Shown here in pieces: positions 41,546 to 49,358 of a stretch of DNA of 64,000 nt. Source of the DNA: an uncultured Lachnospiraceae bacterium (GTDB taxonomy: Bacteria > Bacillota > Clostridia > Lachnospirales > Lachnospiraceae); the NCBI GenBank assembly GCA_910584585.1, contig CAJUBP010000017.1, positions 1 through 64,000 of the forward strand. Reading direction: 5' to 3'. Position numbers and translations under genes: made by a program. Each line of letters opens with the position of its first letter. Position 1 is the stretch's first letter. The notes beneath the pieces were generated by a model. That model worked only from the letters and a program-made list of their open reading frames with translations, ran no database searches and was not told the DNA's origin.

Positions 41546-44083
41546 CTATCTGACTTTCTTTGCGCTGCTGTACGCTCCGTAAATTTTTTTCTTCCCGGAT
41601 TTCTTATAGGCGCGTATCCGGAACGTGTAAGATGTTTTCTTTTTGAGCCCCGTCTTCACATAGGAAGTCTTAGTCTTTCCAAGGGACTTGATTTTTTTAT
41701 AGTTGCCTTTCCCGGTTTTCATATAGATCTCATAGCCGCTTGCGCCGGAGACTTTTTTCCAGGACAGCTTTATCTTTGTTTTGCCGATTCTCTTTGCTGA
41801 TTTCAGCTTCACTTTTGCCGGCGGAGAAACTTTTTTGCTGTTATTGCTGTTGCTTTGGCTGCCGCCCGTCTGGGAACCGGAACTGCCGCCTGTCTGAGAG
41901 CCTGAGCTGCCGCCTGTCTGGGAACCTGAATTGTTGTCCGCGGGAAGTTTATCAATTTTCTCTGTATAGGTGTGTCCGCAGTAATCGCATACAAATTTTT
42001 TTGTTCCTTCCCGTTTTGTTGTGGGCTTTCTTGTCACGGTTGAAGTGTACTTATGGCCGGGGCAGGAAACCTTTACATTAATGGTAACATCTACTGTCCG
42101 GTAATCCCTTGCATTTTCCGGAGTATAAACAGCCGGATAGGAATACGTGCCTTCGGTCTTTAAAGCTGTTGTCGGATTTTTCCACGAAAATCCTTCTGGA
42201 AGGGTTACATTGGCCAGTGTTGTGCCGCTTTTCCCCTCTATGTTTTCAGGAACTGCGTATTCCGGATCGATTTGATTCACGGTAACTGTGACGGTTCTGC
42301 TCCAGGTTTGGTATCCCTCCCGGCTGACCCGGCATATCACCTGATAAGTTCCCGCATGAACCAGTTTCTTCATAACGGAGGCATAAACTGGATTGTCGCC
42401 TGCCAGGGCGTATTCCACAGTATCGCCTGTCTGTGTTCCTTCGACGGTAAGCGGCCAATACTTTCCAGGGTAATAATACATGTTGCTGCGGACATTAAGC
42501 GTAAGGCCTTTGATGACGGGCTGATTGGAATTATCCGGCAGCAAATATTCACAGTCGATGGATTTTAACAGTGTTTTCAGACTGGTTTCTCTCTGGGCGC
42601 CGGAGGCGGCCTTCAAAACATTGCCGGAAGCGTCCGTAAATACGCAGACTGGCAGGTTTACAGGCTGGAAAGAGGTTGCGCCCAGGTATTCCTCCGCGTA
42701 ACGCCATAAAGTATTATTTGCCGTGCCTTCCAGATCATAGCAGTAAGTTACGCCGGCAGTGGCCATCCTCGCGCCGAATGTCGCCACTGCTGCCTGGTCG
42801 GCTTTCATGATGTCAACGTAGCAGATATCCACCTGATCGGCCGGCAAGCCTAAATCATCCAGGGCTTTTAAAGTATTTCGTGTATTGGGGCACGATTCCC
42901 GGCCAAATACGACGGCGGTCAGATCACGGGACGGATGGAACATTCCATGGCTGCTTCCGTCCACAGTGAAAAAAGCAGTTGTATCCGCGTCGGCCGAGGG
43001 AGGGGGAGTTTCTGTAACGGTAACCGGGATATCCGCTTCGATTCCGTCATAGATAATTTTTACCGTGGCAGTGCCTTTTGCCAGTGCCTGCAGGCTGCCG
43101 TCAGCTGAAAGGGACACCAATGTCTCTCCTGCCGGCACGCTCCAATTTGTCTGGACTGTGCCTATCACCTTAAGGGACGGGCCGTATCCCCATGTTTCTA
43201 TTGTTCTAAGGGCAATATTAGCCTGGGGCGCGGCTGCGGTTTCGCCCACTTTGATGCTTATGGAATTTTTTACCGGTTTCAGTGTCCGTTCCGTGATACG
43301 GTCATTGGCAATCTTCATACGAACCTCTGCCAGACCATCCGGAGCCTCAGTTTTCTGGGTATCTACGGCCTTTCCGCTGAATACCTGCACCCAGTAAGTG
43401 CACCCGTCGTATTCTACATGCGAGATGCCCACTGCCTTAAAATCTCTGTTGAGCATATTTCTTCTATGGCCCTGCCCGGAATATTGCAGATTGTCTTCTT
43501 TCCACATGGTAAATGCCTGCTGTTCATTTGCGCCGTACGCGCTTATGGCGACATTTTCTCCCTTCGCGCTGTCTGCGAATTCGCTGCCGAAGGCAGTAAA
43601 GGCAAGCGATCCATCCGGCCTCGTATGGGAATAGGCGGCGATTAGTTCAGCTGCCCGCTGCATAGCCACTTTTTCCAGCTCGTAGTCATAAACCAGTTCC
43701 TCTAAGCCGGAATAGGGAACTTTTTCAGTATTTGTTTCATCCCAGGCCCAAGCCTCGTCTCCTGTTCGGAACGCATTGATTCGCTGCAGCATCAGCCGGG
43801 CGTCGGTCTGATTATATGTGACCTCCGCGCCTACTTCTATTTCTGACTGCGCTGCAGTTCTTTCTTGTCCGCTGCCTGTTTCAGTCTGGGATACGTTTCT
43901 TTCTTGTCCGCTGCCTGTTTCAGTCTGGGATATGTCTCTTTCTTGTCCGCTGCCTGTTTCGGCCTGGGGCGCAGTTGCCTGCTGCCCGCTGTCTGTCCCA
44001 GCGGCATCTGCCGGGATGCCTGTAAACAACAGGGATACCGTCAGAAACAGCGCAAAAATTCTTGACTTTCTTTTTCTCATCAT
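41546..44083 (-). CDS. Secreted CAP-domain protein with thioredoxin-like and Fn3 domains
   Basis: This exported protein has 845 residues. A signal peptide (about 1-28, ADAAG) is followed by three 12-residue TETGSGQERxxSQ repeats (38-80). A CAP/SCP domain comes next (about 95-236; RAAELIAAYSHTRPDGSLAF, GENVA, HRRNMLNRDFKAVGISHV), then a Big-like domain (270-355) and a thioredoxin-like domain with one active-site-type Cys (AVVFGRESCPN, Cys398; to about 515). Two beta modules follow, then a Ser/Gly/Gln linker with three SGSQTGGS units and a Fn3-like repeat at the end (SWKKVSGASGYEIYM). CAP proteins bind wall or lipid ligands. AAGGAGG precedes ATG 44083 (or 44080). The frame runs 117 codons further upstream but without protein character. 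Confidence 0.88.
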   Translation of the reverse strand: MMRKRKSRIFALFLTVSLLFTGIPADAAGTDSGQQATAPQAETGSGQERDISQTETGSGQERNVSQTETGSGQERTAAQSEIEVGAEVTYNQTDARLMLQRINAFRTGDEAWAWDETNTEKVPYSGLEELVYDYELEKVAMQRAAELIAAYSHTRPDGSLAFTAFGSEFADSAKGENVAISAYGANEQQAFTMWKEDNLQYSGQGHRRNMLNRDFKAVGISHVEYDGCTYWVQVFSGKAVDTQKTEAPDGLAEVRMKIANDRITERTLKPVKNSISIKVGETAAAPQANIALRTIETWGYGPSLKVIGTVQTNWSVPAGETLVSLSADGSLQALAKGTATVKIIYDGIEADIPVTVTETPPPSADADTTAFFTVDGSSHGMFHPSRDLTAVVFGRESCPNTRNTLKALDDLGLPADQVDICYVDIMKADQAAVATFGARMATAGVTYCYDLEGTANNTLWRYAEEYLGATSFQPVNLPVCVFTDASGNVLKAASGAQRETSLKTLLKSIDCEYLLPDNSNQPVIKGLTLNVRSNMYYYPGKYWPLTVEGTQTGDTVEYALAGDNPVYASVMKKLVHAGTYQVICRVSREGYQTWSRTVTVTVNQIDPEYAVPENIEGKSGTTLANVTLPEGFSWKNPTTALKTEGTYSYPAVYTPENARDYRTVDVTINVKVSCPGHKYTSTVTRKPTTKREGTKKFVCDYCGHTYTEKIDKLPADNNSGSQTGGSSGSQTGGSSGSQTGGSQSNSNNSKKVSPPAKVKLKSAKRIGKTKIKLSWKKVSGASGYEIYMKTGKGNYKKIKSLGKTKTSYVKTGLKKKTSYTFRIRAYKKSGKKKIYGAYSSAKKVR

Positions 44084-44461
44084 GTTCCTCCTTTTCGGCT
44101 TATAATATTTGCGTGCTTGCTGTTTATTCCTAATTAATATATCATCTTTTTTTCGGCTGTCTTTTTTTTCGGCGCGAATAGCTAATATACGGTGCGAACA
44201 GTAACAAAAAGGGGCTATTTGTGGATTTCTTTCCCGATTTATGTTATGATAATAAAAAATCGCTGTCTGATTGCCCAGAGTATTTTTCGAACACGCTCTT
44301 GGAAAAGAATGCTCTGAAAGGCTGCCCTTTGAATGCCGCGCCAATTGCGTAAGCGAAAATTTTTCAAAAGAGTGCAAGTATTTTCCCGAATGGAACGTAT
44401 TATAAGTAAAGGACACAAAATGAAGCAGTGACAACCCAACAATTGAATTCAGGAGGCAGAT
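44084..44461. other. Divergent regulatory region
   Basis: This 378-base, AT-rich gap lies between the CAP-protein gene and the operon at 44462. TTATAAT-like boxes occur near 44101 and 44400, and TATGATAAT near 44247. AGGAGG lies just before 44462. No gene is convincing here. The region must hold promoters in both directions, possibly one for the ECF sigma factor encoded downstream, but no conserved -35 could be fixed by eye. Confidence 0.5.
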
Positions 44462-45232
44462 ATGAATAAGATGAAGAAAGTATTGATTGCAATATTTGCG
44501 TGTATTGTGGTGTGCGGGATTTCCGCGCCGGTAATTGCAGCGAATATGCAGAAAAACAACACCCGTGTAGAGCAGGAAGTAAGTTCCAGGAAGGCAAGCC
44601 TGAGCAACGCAATTTTAAATACCAGCGCAATCAGCCCGAGAGGGACAGCTGAGGAATCTGCTGATACCGTACCGGCAGAAGAGCCGGCGCCCGAAGCTGT
44701 GCCGGCGGCAGAAGACAGTTCCGAGAATCTTGTAGATATTCAGGATACAGATTTAGTCAATGACACAGCAGATGAGACAGAGCCCGCGGAGCAGCCCGCA
44801 GAACCGGCAGATGTTGCGGAGACAGAGGTTCCTGACACCACAGCGCCGGCAGCCTGCCCATATTATGTAGACGCCAATGGAGACGGAGTTTGTGACCACT
44901 GCGCTCACGGCGGAGCATGCGATAATTACGTGGACGCCAACGGAGACGGGGTTTGCGATTACTGTGCCCACGGCGGAGCATGCGGCAATTACGTGGATGC
45001 TGACGGAAATGGGGTTTGCGATTACTGTGCCCACGGCGGAGCATGCGGCAATTATGTGGATGCTGACGGAAACGGGGTTTGTGATTACTGCAGCCATAAC
45101 GGAAGCGGCCACTGCGGTAATTACTCAGACGCCAACGGCGACGGGATCTGTGACAATTATTCCGGCGGCGGTAACGGCGGCTATGGCGGCGGACACCATG
45201 GCGGCGGACATCATGGAGGCCATCACTGGTAG
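44462..45232 (+). CDS. Secreted Cys/Asp-repeat protein with Gly/His-rich tail
   Basis: This 256-residue exported protein has a signal peptide (1-27, VIAAN) and an acidic Pro/Glu/Ala-rich stretch (about 62-130). Five copies of a 21-residue unit follow, YVDANGDGVCDYCAHGGACG type, starting at residues 135, 156, 177, 198 and 221. Each unit contains a D-x-N-x-D-G-x-x-D loop like the calcium loop of EF-hands and dockerins, with Cys residues next to it. The tail (234-256) is GGYGGGHHGGGHHGGHHW, a likely divalent metal ligand. No catalytic domain is seen. It heads an operon with an ECF sigma factor 21 bases downstream and its anti-sigma, whose end is also His-rich, so it may be a metal buffer or sensor. 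Function is inferred, not known. Confidence 0.85.
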   Translation: MNKMKKVLIAIFACIVVCGISAPVIAANMQKNNTRVEQEVSSRKASLSNAILNTSAISPRGTAEESADTVPAEEPAPEAVPAAEDSSENLVDIQDTDLVNDTADETEPAEQPAEPADVAETEVPDTTAPAACPYYVDANGDGVCDHCAHGGACDNYVDANGDGVCDYCAHGGACGNYVDADGNGVCDYCAHGGACGNYVDADGNGVCDYCSHNGSGHCGNYSDANGDGICDNYSGGGNGGYGGGHHGGGHHGGHHW

Positions 45233-45253
45233 GAAATACAAAGGGGATATTTT

Positions 45254-45736
45254 ATGCGCAGCGAACAGGAGGTCGAGCAGGCAATAGATTTGTATTCTGA
45301 CATGATTCGCAGGATTTGCCTGTTGCATCTGAATAGCCATGAGGATACGGAGGATGTGCTTCAGGAGGTGTTTTTGAAGTATGTCCTCCATTCTGCGGTC
45401 TTCGAAAGCCGGGAACATGAGAAGGCATGGCTGATCCGCGTCACAATCAATGCCTGTAAGGATTTGAAGAGGAAATTATTCCGTCACAGTACAGTGCCCC
45501 TGGAGGTGCTTTCCGAAGAAGCGGCCAGCGTGATGCCGGAACAGATGGGAATCTTGGAAATCGTCCTTTCGCTGCCGGTGAAATACAAGGAGGCGATTTA
45601 TCTTCATTATTATGAAGGTTACACGGCAAAGGAAATCGGGACAATGCTGCATAAAAAGGAAAACACCGTATATTCTCTTTTGTCAAGGGGGAGAGAATTG
45701 CTGAAACAGAAGCTGGGAGGTGACAGGAATGTATGA
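45254..45736 (+). CDS. ECF-type RNA polymerase sigma factor
   Basis: This 160-residue sigma-70 family factor has region 2 (about 10-75; YSDMIRRICLLHLNSHEDTEDVLQEVFLKY, with KAWLIRVTINACKDLKRK) for -10 recognition and region 4 (about 100-155; LPVKYKEAIYLHYYEGYTAKEIGTML, KENTVYSLLSRGRELLK) for -35 recognition. It has no region 1 or 3, as usual for the ECF group. ATG 45254 lies behind AAAGGGG. The anti-sigma gene starts inside its last codons, the common arrangement for coupled synthesis. Likely targets include its own operon and perhaps the divergent CAP-protein gene. Confidence 0.93.
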   Translation: MRSEQEVEQAIDLYSDMIRRICLLHLNSHEDTEDVLQEVFLKYVLHSAVFESREHEKAWLIRVTINACKDLKRKLFRHSTVPLEVLSEEAASVMPEQMGILEIVLSLPVKYKEAIYLHYYEGYTAKEIGTMLHKKENTVYSLLSRGRELLKQKLGGDRNV

Positions 45737-46499
45737 TGAGATTCGGGAAGCTTTTGATCAGGTTCATGCCACAGAGCAGATGAAGCAGTCTGTCTCTGAT
45801 TATCTGGTTGAAAAGAGACGGAAAACAGCAAATCATTCCCTTAGATTCCGTATGCGTTCTCTGATTCCAGTCTGTGCGCTCTTGCTGATATGCATTGGAA
45901 TTGGAAACTGGTATTTCTGGGAGATGCCGGTGTCTTATGTCAGTGTGGACGTGAATCCGTCCATTGAACTGACGCTGAACCGGAGAAACCGCGTGACAGA
46001 CGCCAAGAGCCGGAACAGGGATGGGGCGAGAGTTCTGGAGCATGTGCAGTTAGAAGGAAAGGACTATCTGGAAGCGGTGGAACTGCTGGTAGAGAGCGAC
46101 GCAATGCAGCCGTATCTGACCGCAGACGCGGAACTGACCGTTACAGTAGCTTCCATGAAGGCAGAGGAACTCCTGTCGGGCCTTGAGAACAGTGTAGTGG
46201 CTACTCACTACCATGGAATGTGCAGAAGCGCGGATATGGAAACCGTGGCGTCGGCGCATGATCATGATATGTCTCTGGGAAAATATCAGATGTACCAGCT
46301 TTTGTCTCAATATGGCTCCGGACTGACGGCAGAGGACTGCCAAAATATTTCCATGTGTCAGCTGCGGGAACTTTTGTCTCAATATGAGGCAGGAAGGGAA
46401 GAGGCAGTCAGCAGTAATGAATTAGAAAATATGCAGGTGGGCTGCAGCCACGGCGGGCAGCAGCATCACCATCATGGCAGCGGGCATCACAGCGAATAG
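45729..46499 (+). CDS. RsgI-like transmembrane anti-sigma factor with His-rich end
   Basis: This 256-residue protein has a short cytoplasmic sigma-binding segment (1-40; MYDEIREAFDQVHATEQMKQ), one membrane helix (about 44-63) and an extracytoplasmic domain starting VSYVSVDVNPSIELTLNRRNRV. That V-N-P-S-I-E-L core (Asn76-Pro77) is characteristic of the RsgI juxtamembrane domain, where Asn-Pro autoproteolysis is known to prepare the protein for regulated cleavage and sigma release. The far end (about 236-256) is CSHGGQQHHHHGSGHH, a probable metal-binding tag in place of the carbohydrate-binding domains of cellulosome RsgI proteins. ATG 45729 has GGGAGGTGA eight bases before it. Confidence 0.87.
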   Translation: MYDEIREAFDQVHATEQMKQSVSDYLVEKRRKTANHSLRFRMRSLIPVCALLLICIGIGNWYFWEMPVSYVSVDVNPSIELTLNRRNRVTDAKSRNRDGARVLEHVQLEGKDYLEAVELLVESDAMQPYLTADAELTVTVASMKAEELLSGLENSVVATHYHGMCRSADMETVASAHDHDMSLGKYQMYQLLSQYGSGLTAEDCQNISMCQLRELLSQYEAGREEAVSSNELENMQVGCSHGGQQHHHHGSGHHSE

Positions 46500-46562
46500 T
46501 GATGTCCTTTTTTGCCATCTCTTGGAAACTACTATGCAGAAATCAGAAAGACGGAGGGAATC

Positions 46563-47537
46563 ATGAAAGAACAGTTGGAACTTATAAAGAAAAAGGTCCT
46601 GGAAGGCGGGAAAATCAATAAGGAAGAGGCGCTTGAGCTGGCAGAACTGCCTTTGGAGGAACTGTCACAGGCAGCAGATGAGATCCGGCGGAAATTCTGC
46701 GGAAATCAGTTTGACCTCTGTACGATTATCAATGGAAAGAGCGGAAAATGCACAGAAAACTGCAAATATTGCGCACAGTCCTCTTTTTATCCGACAGAAG
46801 TAGAGAGCTATCCTTTATTAGAGACGGAAGAATTGCTGAAACAGGCGGAATATAACAGGAAACAGGGGGTGCCCAGATATTCTATTGTCACCTCTGGCAG
46901 GAAACTGAGCGGCAGGGAAATAGATCAGGCATGTGAGAGCATCCGGCAGATAAAAGAGAGGGTGGATATTTCTGTCTGCGTATCTTTCGGACTTCTTGAC
47001 GAGGAAGAATTTCGGAAAGTGAAGGAGGCAGGCGCAGCCCGGGTGCATAATAACCTGGAAGCTTCGGAAAATTATTTCCCCAATGTCTGCACCACACATA
47101 CACAGAAAGACAAAATTGCTTCGCTGCGGGCAGCCCGGAACGCAGGGCTCAGTATCTGCAGCGGCGGAATCATGGGAATGGGGGAGAGCATGGAAGATCG
47201 CATTGACCTTGCCATGACACTGCGGGAATTGGGAGTGACTTCAGTGCCGGTGAATATGCTGAATCCCATTCCAGGGACGCCTTATGAGAACAATCCAAGA
47301 TTGACAGAGGATGAGATGTGCCGGATTGTAGCCATTTTCCGCTTTATTTTGCCCAAGGCGTATCTCCGGCTGGCTGGAGGCAGAGGGCTGATGAAGGATC
47401 AGGGACGAAGATGCTTTCAGTCTGGGGCCAACGCCGCTATTACCGGCGATATGCTGACAACTGCGGGGATTACGATTCAGAAGGATTTGGAAATGCTGAA
47501 AGAATTGGGGTATCAGGCGGCGGGAAATTTGATATAA
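46563..47537 (+). CDS. bioB: Biotin synthase
   Basis: This radical SAM enzyme inserts sulfur into dethiobiotin. It has 324 residues. The SAM-cluster motif C-x3-C-x2-C is CTENCKYCAQSS, and other family segments are RVHNNLEASENYF, SICSGGIMGMGE, VPVNMLNPIPGTP and the late GRGLMKDQGRRCFQSGANA. ATG 46563 follows ACGGAGGG; a longer in-frame start at 46512 lacks a ribosome site. No other biotin genes are in the window, so it may act on imported dethiobiotin or with genes elsewhere. No biotin repressor site was identified. Confidence 0.95.
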   Translation: MKEQLELIKKKVLEGGKINKEEALELAELPLEELSQAADEIRRKFCGNQFDLCTIINGKSGKCTENCKYCAQSSFYPTEVESYPLLETEELLKQAEYNRKQGVPRYSIVTSGRKLSGREIDQACESIRQIKERVDISVCVSFGLLDEEEFRKVKEAGAARVHNNLEASENYFPNVCTTHTQKDKIASLRAARNAGLSICSGGIMGMGESMEDRIDLAMTLRELGVTSVPVNMLNPIPGTPYENNPRLTEDEMCRIVAIFRFILPKAYLRLAGGRGLMKDQGRRCFQSGANAAITGDMLTTAGITIQKDLEMLKELGYQAAGNLI

Positions 47538-47647
47538 TATATTTGTACTTTGATATACAGGGACTGCGGTAAAAAGAGAAATAGTGTGAGGAATCATATT
47601 TTTCAGGGCTATGTGTGCCGCGGCAAGCGAAAGGAACGAGTGATAGT

Positions 47648-48826
47648 ATGGAACATATATTATTAATTAAACATGGAACGGTCCATGACGCTGTGCAAAG
47701 GGAAGCCTATCAGGCGGATATTCTGGTGAAAAACGGGAAAATCGCCGGGATAGGACCTGGCCTGGAGGAAAAAGACTTTGGAGAAGCCCAGGTACTGGAC
47801 GCATCCGGCCTGCAGGTGTATCCCGGGTTTGTGGAGGCTCACTGTCATCTGGGATTAGACGGATATGCCATCGGATATGAAGGGTCAGATTATAATGAGA
47901 TGACAGAGGCTCTGACGCCGGAGCTGTCTGCTGTGGACGGGCTGAATCCCCAGGATGAAAGCATCCATTTGGCTATGGAGGGAGGGGTAACCTGCGTAGC
48001 GGCAGGGCCTGGAAGCTCCAATGTGCTGGGCGGGACTTTTGCGGTCTATAAAACAGCTGGAAAGCGGATTGACGATATGGTGATCCGGGAAAAGGCCGCC
48101 ATGAAATGCGCTTTCGGCGAGAATCCCAAGTTCTGCTATAAAGACAAAGAAATTTATTCCCGAATGACCACAGCTTCGAAACTGCGGGTTATGCTCCGGA
48201 GGGCGCAGGAGTATCTGGCCAGAAAAGAGGCAGCCAAAGATGATATCTTAAAGCAGCCTGCATATGATCCCAAGTTAGAAGCGCTGATACCGGTCATTCA
48301 GGGGGAGCTTCCCTTAAAAGCTCATGTGCACCAGGCAAATGATATTTTTACCGCCATACGCATTGCCCGGGAGTTCGGCGTTGGACTGGCCCTTGATCAC
48401 TGTACCGACGGCTCTCTGATTGCGGAAGAGCTGGCCAGGGAGGGATATCCGGTGGCGGTAGGGCCCACGCTGACTCATGCTTCCAAATTTGAATTGAAGA
48501 ATAAGAGTTTTGCGACTCCGGGAGATTTGGCAAGGGCAGGCTGCCAGGTCTCTATTATTACTGATTCTCCGGTAATTCCCCAGCAGTATCTCGCTTTGTG
48601 CGCCGGACTTGCCGTGAAATCCGGCATGGATCCATTTGACGCTTTAAAATCCATTACCATTAATGCTGCCAGACATATCGGCGTATCTGACCGGGTAGGT
48701 TCCCTGGAGGTTGGAAAAGACGGAGACTTTGTGATTGCGGAGGGAGATCCTATGATTTCTGATACAAGGCTCTGTTATGTGCTGATTGACGGAAAGGTTA
48801 CTTACCATTGCAGGAATGAATTATAA
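47648..48826 (+). CDS. Amidohydrolase (metal-dependent, imidazolonepropionase-like)
   Basis: This 392-residue enzyme of the amidohydrolase superfamily has an N-terminal beta sandwich (HILLIKHGTVHDAVQREAYQ), then the metal motif VEAHCHLGLDG, later His ligands in LKAHVHQANDIF and ALDHCTDG, and the catalytic Asp in VSIITDSPVIPQQY. The end (ARHIGVSDRVGSLEVGKDGDFVI) is standard. The subgroup hydrolyses C-N bonds in small cyclic amides or peptides, and the substrate is not known. ATG 47648 is chosen because family members start at this point. The stop codon and last codons lie inside a MITE-like terminal repeat (48818-48838). Confidence 0.88.
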   Translation: MEHILLIKHGTVHDAVQREAYQADILVKNGKIAGIGPGLEEKDFGEAQVLDASGLQVYPGFVEAHCHLGLDGYAIGYEGSDYNEMTEALTPELSAVDGLNPQDESIHLAMEGGVTCVAAGPGSSNVLGGTFAVYKTAGKRIDDMVIREKAAMKCAFGENPKFCYKDKEIYSRMTTASKLRVMLRRAQEYLARKEAAKDDILKQPAYDPKLEALIPVIQGELPLKAHVHQANDIFTAIRIAREFGVGLALDHCTDGSLIAEELAREGYPVAVGPTLTHASKFELKNKSFATPGDLARAGCQVSIITDSPVIPQQYLALCAGLAVKSGMDPFDALKSITINAARHIGVSDRVGSLEVGKDGDFVIAEGDPMISDTRLCYVLIDGKVTYHCRNEL

Positions 48827-48838
48827 GACACGCTCTAG
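48818..48838 (-). repeat. Terminal repeat fragment supplying the amidohydrolase stop
   Basis: The sequence matches the right end of the element at 58516-58681 (core AAGACACGCTCTAG). The last codons and the TAA of the amidohydrolase gene are formed by it. No second end is found nearby. Confidence 0.6.
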
Positions 48839-48843
48839 TTCTC

Positions 48844-48893
48844 CTGCCTTGACCTCTTTATTCCAATATGAAGCGTTCGCTGCAGCGCTGGGA
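48844..48893 (+). repeat. Partial copy of dispersed repeat family
   Basis: GCCTTGACCTC..ATTCCAATATGAAGCGTTCGC aligns with 24695-24745 over about 45 bases. It adjoins the terminal repeat fragment at 48818-48838, so two repeat families meet here. Confidence 0.5.
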
Positions 48894-48960
48894 CGGTGTT
48901 TTGTACATGTTCGGGATTGTTTATAGCCGGAAAAACAGTGTTCTCCGAAAAGGAAGGAAA

Positions 48961-48985
48961 GGGTTGCCGTCTGGCAACCCTTTTT
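48961..48985 (+). terminator. Rho-independent terminator
   Basis: GGGTTGCC at 48961-48968 pairs with GGCAACCC at 48973-48980 around a four-base loop, followed by five T. It ends transcription from the amidohydrolase gene 134 bases after its stop. From here to 49293 I see only AT-rich sequence and no gene. Confidence 0.8.
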
Positions 48986-49293
48986 GGGGGAGTAAATTTA
49001 TGAAATGTTTCATGGGGTGCCACATCTTGGGCGGTGGCACCAATATATGTAAAATAACTTTTCGTAAAAAGTTAAATTATTGTTGGTCGAAGTCAATAAC
49101 GGTGCGCGCTTGTTTGTGCTATCAACTTCATTTGATATAATGAGTATAGGACATAAATGTGTGCAAATTGTGGACAATTTCTAAAAGAAAGATAAAGAAT
49201 TCAAAAGAAATTATGAAGAAAAAGTAAAAAAAATATCAGGTGAAAAAATGACAGTTCAGGCAATGTGATTTGTGAAAGGTTTTCGATATTTTC

Positions 49294-49323
49294 TTGCAAA
49301 AAATAAGGATGGAATGTTATAAT
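49294..49323 (+). promoter_or_regulatory. Promoter of the DUF362 gene
   Basis: TTGCAA at 49294-49299 and TATAAT at 49318-49323 have an 18-base spacer, about 35 bases before the ATG at 49359, which has AAGGAGGAG upstream. Confidence 0.65.
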
Positions 49324-49358
49324 GTACTTTAAATACAATTCAAGGAGGAGCAGTTCTT

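Noticed and set aside
41546..44434. Longer form of the CAP protein starting at 44434
   Set aside because: The extra 117 residues lack protein character, come before an AGGAGG ribosome site and a clear signal peptide, and cover the divergent promoter region.
44870..45180. Short repeated DNA considered as a CRISPR array
   Set aside because: The 63-base period is codon-based and encodes the 21-residue units of the secreted protein; there are no unique spacers and no cas genes.
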